This document shows, piece by piece, positions 50,172 through 57,054 of a stretch of 64,000 bases of DNA. The notes beneath the pieces were generated by a model, which searched no databases, had not been told where the DNA came from, and saw only the letters and a program-made list of their open reading frames with translations. The translations under genes were made by a program, and so were the position numbers. How positions within the stretch are numbered: the first letter of the stretch is position 1; each line of letters starts with the position of its first letter. Source of the DNA: Nisaea sediminum. GTDB taxonomy: Bacteria; Pseudomonadota; Alphaproteobacteria; Thalassobaculales; Thalassobaculaceae. The stretch covers positions 62,001 through 126,000 of the forward strand of contig NZ_JACZCQ010000004.1 of NCBI RefSeq assembly GCF_014904705.1, read 5' to 3'.

Positions 50172-50534
50172 ATGGATGCAAGCGCCTTTCCCCTCTGGGT
50201 TCTGGTGATCGACTACCTGCTCGGCACGGTGATGTGGACCCTGTTCGGCCGTTTCGCGATGTCGATCTTCCTGCCGGAGGATTCGAATTTCTTCTTCATG
50301 CGCTTCTTCGTCCGCGTGACGAACCCGCTGCTCCGCTTCTTCGCGCCGGTGACCCCGGGCTTCCTGCTGCCCTGGCTGCACCCGCTCTATGTCGCCTGGT
50401 TCTTCTTCATGATCCGCTTCTACCTGATGCCCTGGCTGCTGGGGTACGGCGCCATGGGCATGCTGTCGCTGCCGCTGGAGAGCGAGATCTCGTATATGGT
50501 GTACGATCTGATCGGGCAGCTGCTGGGGCGGTAG
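50172..50534 (+). CDS. small polytopic membrane protein, YggT-like by pattern
   Basis: A 120-residue, very hydrophobic protein with about three helices, starting at ATG 50172 with GGGAGG nine bases before it. FFMRFFVRVTNPLLRFFAPVTP resembles the YggT-family core (Asn-Pro-Leu-Leu-Arg after a helix), but the match is only by eye. It follows the symporter after a double hairpin, so it may be read at a reduced level with the transporter. A bidirectional terminator closes it. Confidence 0.7.
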   Translation: MDASAFPLWVLVIDYLLGTVMWTLFGRFAMSIFLPEDSNFFFMRFFVRVTNPLLRFFAPVTPGFLLPWLHPLYVAWFFFMIRFYLMPWLLGYGAMGMLSLPLESEISYMVYDLIGQLLGR

Positions 50535-50561
50535 GGGAGCTCTTCTTCCCCCAAGTAAGTT

Positions 50562-50594
50562 CGTCATCCCGGACTTGATCCGGGATGACGGTTT
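50562..50594. terminator. bidirectional terminator between convergent genes
   Basis: CGTCATCCCGGA (50562-50573) and TCCGGGATGACG (50579-50590) form a perfect 12-bp stem with a CTTGA loop, followed by GTTTT. It serves the plus-strand small membrane gene, and its sequence resembles a dispersed repeat (compare 26804-26838). Confidence 0.8.
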
Positions 50595-50598
50595 TCTC

Positions 50599-51483
50599 TT
50601 ACCGCCCCGCGATCCGGTCGCGCAGCACGAGCGCGCGGCGGGCGCGTTCCACCACCGGGACGTCGATCATCTTGCCGCGGAAGCTGACCGCGCCGAGCCC
50701 CTCCGCCATCGCCGCGTCATAGGCCGCGACCATCGCTTCCGCCGTCTCGATCTCCGCCTCGGTCGGGGAGAACACCGCGTTCAGGATCGGCACCTGGGCC
50801 GGATGGACGCAGGAGGCGCCCTCCATGCCGAGGGCGCGGGCCCGTTCGGCACTGGCGCGGAACGCCTCCATGTCGGTGATCTCGGCGATCGAGCCAGCAA
50901 AGCCGAGCGGCAGGATGCCGGCCTCGCGGGCGGCGCGCTGGACGAGGCGCATATCCTCCACCAGATCCCCCGGACCGAGCGACGGCATGCCGAGGGCGGC
51001 GGAATAATCCTCCTGGCCGAGCGAGAGGCCCTTCAGGCGCCGGCTTGCCTTGGCGATCTCCCGCACATTGTTGAGCCCACGCGGGGTCTCTATCAGGCCC
51101 ATGAAGCGGATCGTGCCGACCTCCAGGCCTCGTTCGCGCTCCAGTTCCTCCACGGTCTCGTCGAGGAAGGCGAGATGATCGGCGCTTTCCAGTTTCGGCA
51201 GGCAGAGGCCAGAGACCTCCGGCCAGACCGCCGCTTCGAGATCCTGCACGGCGAGCCGCCAGGGCCGGTTGATCCGGACCAGCACCTCGGTGCCAGCATT
51301 GGAGATCACCTGCGCCGCATCGCGCAGCGCTTTCCGGGCAGCAGGCTTCTCGGCCGGCGGAATGCTGTCCTCGAGATCGAGCTTGATCGCGTCGGCGCCG
51401 CGCGCGGCGGCCTTCTCGACGAAGCGTTCGTTGGTCACTGGGACATAGAGCAGCGAGCGCCAGAGCGGCAGGGTTCCGGCCAT
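50599..51483 (-). CDS. HpcH/HpaI-CitE family CoA-ester lyase
   Basis: A 294-residue TIM-barrel protein. It begins LWRSLLYVPVTNERFVEKA, has DAIKLDLEDSIPPAEK (the Asp-Leu-Glu-Asp metal/CoA motif), VLVRINRPW with the conserved Arg, GLCLPKLESADH, and MEGASCVHPAQVPILNAVF. Members cleave citryl-, malyl- or citramalyl-CoA, so the substrate is a hydroxyacyl-CoA. It is the last gene of an operon with a CaiB-type CoA transferase, which could make its CoA ester. The ATG overlaps the transferase stop. Confidence 0.92.
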   Translation of the reverse strand: MAGTLPLWRSLLYVPVTNERFVEKAAARGADAIKLDLEDSIPPAEKPAARKALRDAAQVISNAGTEVLVRINRPWRLAVQDLEAAVWPEVSGLCLPKLESADHLAFLDETVEELERERGLEVGTIRFMGLIETPRGLNNVREIAKASRRLKGLSLGQEDYSAALGMPSLGPGDLVEDMRLVQRAAREAGILPLGFAGSIAEITDMEAFRASAERARALGMEGASCVHPAQVPILNAVFSPTEAEIETAEAMVAAYDAAMAEGLGAVSFRGKMIDVPVVERARRALVLRDRIAGR

Positions 51484-52724
51484 CAGATCACTCCTTCTTG
51501 CGCGAGACGCGCCTGCTCGGCGACGTCGATCCCGAGACCGCCCCAGATTTCCGCGTTATGCTCGCCGAGCTCCGGCGCAGGGCTGCGCACCGCGCCCGGC
51601 GTGCCGGAAAGCCGCGGGATTACCGCATGCATCGGCAAGGTGCCGATATCGGGATCCGGGAAGGCCTCGACCACGCCCCTTCCCTCCATGTAATCGTCGT
51701 CGGCCAACTGCGCGACGTCAGCCACCGGCCCGACGGTGACGCCGGCCTTCTCGAAGATCTCCAGGCATTCCGCCTGGGTGCGCTCGGCCATATAGTCGGC
51801 GACGATCGGATCCAGGATATCGTTGTTCTTCACCCGGTCCGTGTTCGTCCTGAAGCGCGGATCGTCGATCAGGTCCGGCCGGCCGATGGTGCGGAACAAT
51901 CGCTCCGCCATCGCCTGGATCGAGCCGGAGAGCGCGACGTACTTGCCGTCCTTGCAGCGGTAGGTGTTGCGCGGGGAGGTCAGGTTGGAACGGCTGCCGG
52001 TGCGTGGCGGGACCTTGCCGGAGAGCGCGTAGTTCGCCGCCTCCGGGCCGAGGATGGCGTGGATCGGCTCGAAGAGCGAGAGATCGATGCTCTGCCCCTT
52101 CCCGCCCGAGACCTCGACGTTGCGCAATGCGACCATCACGGCGAAGGCACCGTAAAGTCCGGCGATCATGTCGGCGAGCGCCAGCGGCGGCAGTACCGGC
52201 GGCCGGTCGCCGAAGCCGTTGAGCGCGGCAAAGCCGCTCATCGCCTCGACCAGCGAGCCGAAGCCGGGCTTGTGCTTCCAGGGCCCGGTCTGGCCCCAGC
52301 CGGAGACCCGGACCAGCGTCAGCTTCGGATTACGCGCCTGAAGGACGTCCGGCCCGAGACCCCATTCCTCCAGTGTGCCGGGCTTGAAATTCTCCACCAC
52401 CGCGTCGGCGGTCTCCACCAGCTTCAGGAACAGCGCCTTGCCCTCCTCCTTGCGGAGATCGAGGGTGACGCTCTTCTTGTTGCGGCAGAAAACCTTCCAG
52501 TGGGTCGCGACGCCCTCGGTGCGCCAGTTGCGCAGATCGTCTCCGAAGCCCGGTCGCTCCAGCTTGATCACCTCGGCGCCGTAGTCGGCGAGCACATGGG
52601 TGACCATGTTACCGGCGACGAGGCGGGAAAGGTCGAGCACCCGGACGCCGTCGAGCGGCAGCTTCGCGCCCGTATCGTAGTCGTTCGCCGGATAGCGGCC
52701 CGGCCGTGCCTGGACCGTGCTCAT
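51483..52724 (-). CDS. CaiB/BaiF family (class III) CoA transferase
   Basis: The 413 residues start with a short leader and then LPLDGVRVLDLSRLVAGNMV, followed by ADYGAEVIKLERPGFGDDLRNW and SVTLDLRKEEGKALFLKLV. These are characteristic of class III CoA transferases, which move CoA between carboxylic acids without acyl-enzyme ping-pong. It lies between the threonine aldolase (4-bp overlap) and the CitE-like lyase (TGATG overlap). I infer that it activates a hydroxydicarboxylate to its CoA ester for the lyase. Confidence 0.95.
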   Translation of the reverse strand: MSTVQARPGRYPANDYDTGAKLPLDGVRVLDLSRLVAGNMVTHVLADYGAEVIKLERPGFGDDLRNWRTEGVATHWKVFCRNKKSVTLDLRKEEGKALFLKLVETADAVVENFKPGTLEEWGLGPDVLQARNPKLTLVRVSGWGQTGPWKHKPGFGSLVEAMSGFAALNGFGDRPPVLPPLALADMIAGLYGAFAVMVALRNVEVSGGKGQSIDLSLFEPIHAILGPEAANYALSGKVPPRTGSRSNLTSPRNTYRCKDGKYVALSGSIQAMAERLFRTIGRPDLIDDPRFRTNTDRVKNNDILDPIVADYMAERTQAECLEIFEKAGVTVGPVADVAQLADDDYMEGRGVVEAFPDPDIGTLPMHAVIPRLSGTPGAVRSPAPELGEHNAEIWGGLGIDVAEQARLAQEGVI

Positions 52725-53803
52725 GCCGCCGTTCCCTTTGCGCCGACGCGCGCGGCCTCAATGAAATGGCCGGTATCCGCTTCGCCTGTGTTGAAGGCGG
52801 TGACAAGCCTGATGCCGACCGAGCCGTCCGGCGCCTCGCCGAACGCATAGTACTGGCACCCCGCAGCACGCAGCGCCTGATGCACGGACGCGGAAATGCG
52901 GGCGAAGATCTCGTTGCCGTCCACTGGGTAGAGCAGTTCGACGCCCGGCAGGCCGCGAAGACCGTCCGTCAGCACCTTCGCCGCGCGGTTGGCGTTCGCC
53001 GCGTAGCGCAGCCAGTTATCGTTCTCGAGATAGGCGCAGAGCTGGGCCGAGAGAAACCGCATCTTGGAGAAGAGATGGCCGCCGCGCTTGCGCCGGAACT
53101 CGACGTCTTTCGCCAGCGCGGGATCGAAGAAGATCACAGCTTCGGCGGCGAAGGCGCCGTTCTTGGTAGCGCCGAAGGAGAGCACGTCGACCCCGGCCTT
53201 CCAGGTCGCTTCAGCCGGCGAGCAGCCGAGCCCGTTCACCGCGTTGGCGAAACGGGCGCCGTCCATGTGCAGCTTCAGGCCGTGGGCATGGGCGACGTCG
53301 GCGATCGCGCGGATCTCGTCGAGCGTGTACGCGGTCCCCGTCTCCGTCAGCTGGCTGATGCTGACGGCAGCCGGTTGGGCGTGATGCACCGCCGAGGCCG
53401 CACTCGGATCTCCGAGTTTCGCCTTCAGGGTCTCCGCCGAGAATTTGCCGTCGGCGCCGCCGAGCAAGGTGAGCTTGCCGCCGCCAATAAAAAATTCCGG
53501 TGCCGCGCACTCATCTTCCTCGATATGCGCGCCCTCGTGGCAATAGATCACGCCGTAGGGCGGCGAGAGAGTGGCGAGCGCGATGGAGTTGGCCGCCGTG
53601 CCGGTCGCGACCGGATAGGCCGCGAGTTCGGTCTCGAAGGTCTCCGCCGCCATCCGGCGGAACTTGTCGGTCAGATCGTCATTCCCGTAGGGCATGGCGA
53701 ACCCGGACGCCGCCTCGCTGAGAGCCGCCACGATCTCGGGCGCCGCGCCGCCGACATTGTCGCTGGCGAAATTGACCTTCCAGTCGTTGGAATTGGTGCT
53801 CAT
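52721..53803 (-). CDS. low-specificity L-threonine aldolase family, PLP-dependent
   Basis: A 360-residue fold-type I PLP enzyme. NFASDNVGGAAPEIVAAL at the start, PVATGTAANSIALATL for cofactor phosphate, LHMDGARFANAV with the PLP-contacting Asp, and SFGATKNGAFA with the Schiff-base Lys identify it. Family members split L-threonine or other beta-hydroxy amino acids into glycine and an aldehyde. It overlaps both neighbours by four bases and appears to be co-translated with the CoA-metabolising enzymes. Confidence 0.93.
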   Translation of the reverse strand: MSTNSNDWKVNFASDNVGGAAPEIVAALSEAASGFAMPYGNDDLTDKFRRMAAETFETELAAYPVATGTAANSIALATLSPPYGVIYCHEGAHIEEDECAAPEFFIGGGKLTLLGGADGKFSAETLKAKLGDPSAASAVHHAQPAAVSISQLTETGTAYTLDEIRAIADVAHAHGLKLHMDGARFANAVNGLGCSPAEATWKAGVDVLSFGATKNGAFAAEAVIFFDPALAKDVEFRRKRGGHLFSKMRFLSAQLCAYLENDNWLRYAANANRAAKVLTDGLRGLPGVELLYPVDGNEIFARISASVHQALRAAGCQYYAFGEAPDGSVGIRLVTAFNTGEADTGHFIEAARVGAKGTAA

Positions 53804-53994
53804 GCCTTGCTTTCCGGAATAAGGGCGACACTGCCGAGCGGATCGCCCGTCGAGAGATCGACGACGATCAGGCGCACCAGATCCTCCGGGCCCGTCACCT
53901 GCAGGATCATCTTGCCTTCATGGTACTGCGCCGGACCAAGCGTCGCGCCGTCCGGAATCACAACGCGCAGCGTCTCCGAGTTCCATTTGCTCAT
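53800..53994 (-). CDS. 64-residue protein, paralogue of the adjacent 136-residue protein's C-terminal domain
   Basis: A small soluble protein that overlaps the threonine aldolase start by 4 bp (ATGA). From residue 8 onward it aligns end to end with the C-terminal 56 residues of the gene just upstream: both share IPxGxxLGxAQ, GxMILQ, RLxVxDLxTG and LGxxxL. The pattern of short beta-strands suggests a compact beta domain. The family looks like the alphaproteobacterial DUF6476 group, an assignment by memory only. The function is unknown. Confidence 0.8.
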   Translation of the reverse strand: MSKWNSETLRVVIPDGATLGPAQYHEGKMILQVTGPEDLVRLIVVDLSTGDPLGSVALIPESKA

Positions 53995-54012
53995 AGTCGT
54001 TCCTCAAAATGA

Positions 54013-54423
54013 TCAGTTCGAAGGTGGGGCCAACTCAAATGTGCCGAGTTGCTTTCCGGTCGCCAGGTCGAAAACCAGAAGCCGGATTTTGCGATTGGGC
54101 ATGTTCATCTGCAGAATCATACGGCCGCTGTCGAACTGCGCTGCGCCGAGCCGGCTGCCTTGCGGAATATCGATCCGGACCGTCCCGAAGGGCGTCGAGA
54201 CCGCCTGGATCCCCGAAACGGCGGCTGGCGCCGAAGCGGCGGGCGCTTTCGCGGCCTCCGTTTCATCGCTTCCGGCAAGCCGGGTGGCGATGGTATAGGC
54301 GATCACGCCGAGACCGACGAAGATCATGAGTCCCATGACAACGACGGCAATTTTCGCGGGCAGCAGCCAAGAGGGCTCTGCCGGCTTCTGATTCTGATCG
54401 CTATCGGGTAGCTTCGCGGCCAT
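54013..54423 (-). CDS. single-pass membrane protein with small beta domain (DUF6476-like)
   Basis: The 136 residues have a polar N-terminus, one membrane helix (about 24-46, KIAVVVMGLMIFVGLGVIAY), an Ala/Pro/Glu linker, and a C-terminal beta domain (about 80-136) homologous to the following 64-residue protein. ATG 54423 has AGGATCC before it. The domain would lie in the periplasm. The gap to the next gene is 18 bases, so it probably opens the aldolase operon. Its start shares the CATG tetramer with the divergent rluD start. Confidence 0.85.
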   Translation of the reverse strand: MAAKLPDSDQNQKPAEPSWLLPAKIAVVVMGLMIFVGLGVIAYTIATRLAGSDETEAAKAPAASAPAAVSGIQAVSTPFGTVRIDIPQGSRLGAAQFDSGRMILQMNMPNRKIRLLVFDLATGKQLGTFELAPPSN

Positions 54424-55414
54424 GGATCCTGCTTCAGAGACACTTCAGTTAGAGATCGCCTCGGGCGAAGCCGGGCAGAGCGACGAGACAACCGACCGCA
54501 TCGACCGCTGGCTTGCCGGGCGTCTCGCGGAGATGCCCGATGTGCCGAAACTGTCCCGGAGTCGGTTGAAAAATCTCATCCTGGACGGCCGCGTCAGCGC
54601 CGGAGACGCGACGATAACCGACCCCTCGGAAGCGGTCAAACCCGGGCGGACCTACCGCATTCAGGTGCCCCCGCCGGAGCCCGCGGACCCGGAACCGGAG
54701 GCCATCGCGCTGACCGTGGTCTACGAGGACAAGGACCTTATCGTGGTCGACAAGCCGGCGGGCATGGTGGTCCATCCAGCCCCCGGCAGCAGCGACGGCA
54801 CGCTTGTGAATGCCCTGCTCGCCCATTGCGGCGGCAGTCTTTCTGGGATCGGCGGCGTCCGGCGCCCGGGGATCGTGCACCGCATCGACAAGGATACCAG
54901 CGGACTGATGGTCGTGGCCAAGAGCGACGAGGCGCATCACGGGCTGGTCGTGCAGTTTGCCGCCCACACGATCGAGCGGCTTTATCGGGCGGTCACCCGC
55001 GGCGTGCCGACGAAACGGGCTGACCGGATCGAGGGCGCCATCGGGCGCAGCCAGCGCAACCGCAAGAAGATGGCGGTGACGTCGAACGGCAAACCGGCGG
55101 TGACGCACTACAAGGTCATCGAACGCTTCGGCACCCGCGCAGCTCTGGTCGAGTGCAGGCTGGAAACCGGACGGACGCACCAGATCCGCGTCCACATGTC
55201 CCATATCGGCCATCCGCTGATCGGCGACCCGCTTTACGGACGCGGCCACAAGGCAGGCGATCCGGAAGCAGTGAAAGCCTTCCGCCGACAGGCCCTGCAC
55301 GCCGCGGTTATCGGCTTCGAACACCCGGTCACGAAGGAATGGTTGCGCTTCGAAAGCGCCCTTCCGGACGACATGGAAGCGCTGCTCGCCGGACTCCGGC
55401 AGTCTGGTGAATAA
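54422..55414 (+). CDS. rluD: 23S rRNA pseudouridine synthase RluD
   Basis: RluD converts uridines in helix 69 of 23S rRNA to pseudouridine. The 330-residue product has an N-terminal S4 domain (DRIDRWLAGRL and LSRSRLKNLILDGRV) and the RluA-type catalytic domain with HRIDKDTSGLMVVAK. The catalytic Asp is D156. RLETGRTHQIRVHMSHIGHP is the usual second motif. The ATG at 54422 has no visible ribosome-binding site and overlaps the divergent gene's start by two bases. No better in-frame start is obvious before the S4 domain, so a leaderless start is possible. Confidence 0.94.
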   Translation: MDPASETLQLEIASGEAGQSDETTDRIDRWLAGRLAEMPDVPKLSRSRLKNLILDGRVSAGDATITDPSEAVKPGRTYRIQVPPPEPADPEPEAIALTVVYEDKDLIVVDKPAGMVVHPAPGSSDGTLVNALLAHCGGSLSGIGGVRRPGIVHRIDKDTSGLMVVAKSDEAHHGLVVQFAAHTIERLYRAVTRGVPTKRADRIEGAIGRSQRNRKKMAVTSNGKPAVTHYKVIERFGTRAALVECRLETGRTHQIRVHMSHIGHPLIGDPLYGRGHKAGDPEAVKAFRRQALHAAVIGFEHPVTKEWLRFESALPDDMEALLAGLRQSGE

Positions 55415-55580
55415 GATTGTTTTCCTATGGCGACCAATAGACCGTTAACAAGGCCTTAAAATCGCCACAGAAGAACACTACATAGTGTACCAGACGGGGG
55501 AACAAGAAGCGTTTGGGCGCGTGCCCCCGAAACCGGCGGATAAAGGACGAAGCCGCCGGAGACGTGACGAAGGGGATCAC

Positions 55581-56468
55581 ATGGCACAGGCGACACAACT
55601 TCCGACGCTTACTGCTGAAGGCAACCTCACCCGCTATCTGCAGGAAATCCGCAAATTTCCGATGCTGAAGCCGGAAGAGGAGTACATGCTCGCCAAGCGC
55701 TGGCGCGAGCATGACGATTCAGAAGCCGCGCACAAGCTCGTCACCAGCCATCTCCGCCTCGTGGCGAAGATCGCCATGGGATATCGCGGCTATGGTCTCC
55801 CCGTCGCCGAACTGATTTCCGAAGGCAATGTCGGCATGATGCAGGCGGTGAAGCGCTTCGATCCGGAACGCGGCTTCCGCCTCGCGACCTATGCGATGTG
55901 GTGGATCCGTGCCGCGATCCAGGAATATATCCTGCACTCATGGTCGCTGGTGAAGATCGGTACCACGGCGGCGCAGAAGAAGCTCTTCTTCAACCTGCGC
56001 AAGCTCAAGGGCCAGATGCAGGCGATCGAGGAAGGCGACCTCTCGCCCGAACGGGTGACGGCAATCGCGACGAAGCTGGAAGTTCCGGAACAGGACGTCA
56101 TCAACATGAACCGGCGCCTCTCGGCCCCGGACCATTCCCTGAATGCCCCGCTGCGAGTCGAGGGCGAAGGCGAATGGCAGGACTGGCTGGTCGACGAGAA
56201 CGAGAGCCAGGAAGAGGTTCTGGCCGAGAGCGAGGAACTGGACCAGCGGCGCAAGCTGCTCGCGGTCGGCATGGAGGCACTCAACGAACGTGAACGCCAC
56301 ATCCTGACGGAGCGTCGCCTGCTGGAAAATCCGACAACGCTCGAGGATCTGAGCCAGGAATACGGCATCAGCCGGGAACGGGTGCGGCAAATCGAGGTCC
56401 GCGCCTTCGAGAAGCTGCAGAAGGCGATGCGGAACGCCGCCATCGAACAGCGGCTCGAAACCGCCTGA
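55581..56468 (+). CDS. rpoH: RNA polymerase heat-shock sigma factor RpoH (sigma-32)
   Basis: The 295-residue sigma factor starts at ATG 55581, with GAAGGGG upstream; a frame reaching back to 55485 adds an unrelated basic segment. The regions are in order: 1.2 (NLTRYLQEIRKFPMLKPEEEY), 2.1-2.4 with AISEGNVGMMQAVKRFDP-like LISEGNVGMMQAVKRFD and YAMWWIRAAIQEYIL, the RpoH box QKKLFFNLRKLK, and 4.2 (YGISRERVRQIEVRAFEKL). It directs transcription of chaperones and proteases on heat shock. It lies 166 bases after rluD. Confidence 0.96.
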   Translation: MAQATQLPTLTAEGNLTRYLQEIRKFPMLKPEEEYMLAKRWREHDDSEAAHKLVTSHLRLVAKIAMGYRGYGLPVAELISEGNVGMMQAVKRFDPERGFRLATYAMWWIRAAIQEYILHSWSLVKIGTTAAQKKLFFNLRKLKGQMQAIEEGDLSPERVTAIATKLEVPEQDVINMNRRLSAPDHSLNAPLRVEGEGEWQDWLVDENESQEEVLAESEELDQRRKLLAVGMEALNERERHILTERRLLENPTTLEDLSQEYGISRERVRQIEVRAFEKLQKAMRNAAIEQRLETA

Positions 56469-56490
56469 GCAAGATATCCTGCCGGGGCGC

Positions 56491-56991
56491 TCAGCTTTCC
56501 TGCTTGGCGTCCCCGGCAGCCTTCGCTTCCCTCTTTTCGGAATCGTCGAGCGCCCCCGCCACGCCGGGGCCCCATTCCTCGACCAGTTCGCGCTGGCGCC
56601 GGCGTAGCCGGCCGATGCGCTGCTCGATCCGCATCGCGATGCCCATCGAGACGATCCCCGGCGCGATGAGGTAGATGCACCAGCCGAGCCCAGCCGCCCC
56701 CAGCATGGTGAGCCAGGCGAAAGGATCGGCCATGATGGCGAAGGCGCGCTCGTAGGAATGCCCCTCCGTCCAGAGCTGGGCGACGAAGGGCAACACGCCG
56801 ACGAAATTCATGCAGCCGACGCAGAGCGTGGTGTACTTCTCCCGCCGCCGGTCGATCGCCATGGCGGCGAAGGTCGGCATCATGCCGATCCCGAGCAGAA
56901 GCACGGTCGGCAGAGTGAACAGCATCAGCCCGCCGACGATCGTAATGACGATCACCTTCATCGAAGCGGCATTTGCCGAACTTGCTGCCAT
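56491..56991 (-). CDS. three-TM membrane protein of unknown function
   Basis: A 166-residue protein from ATG 56991, with GGGACGGG just upstream (ATG 57012 adds seven residues). Three hydrophobic segments (about 12-45, 56-78 and 90-125) are followed by a charged tail, RIGRLRRRQRELVEEWG and KREAKAAGDAKQES, probably in the cytoplasm. A pair of cysteines in TLCVGCMNF could bind metal. I recognise no family. It lies 60 bases downstream of the pseudokinase gene in the same direction and may be its partner. Confidence 0.78.
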   Translation of the reverse strand: MAASSANAASMKVIVITIVGGLMLFTLPTVLLLGIGMMPTFAAMAIDRRREKYTTLCVGCMNFVGVLPFVAQLWTEGHSYERAFAIMADPFAWLTMLGAAGLGWCIYLIAPGIVSMGIAMRIEQRIGRLRRRQRELVEEWGPGVAGALDDSEKREAKAAGDAKQES

Positions 56992-57054
56992 CGCCCGTCC
57001 CGATACATCCAAATGCCGGCGGAAACCTCCGCCGCGAACATCCGATCCGCGAGT

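Noticed and set aside
52706-54298. 530-codon plus-strand frame over the threonine aldolase
   Set aside because: It mirrors the aldolase and the two small genes and lacks a ribosome-binding site and recognisable domains.
56466-56493. CTGAGC/GCTCAG hairpin between rpoH and the next gene
   Set aside because: Only a 6-bp stem with an 18-base loop and no T-run, which is too weak to call a terminator.
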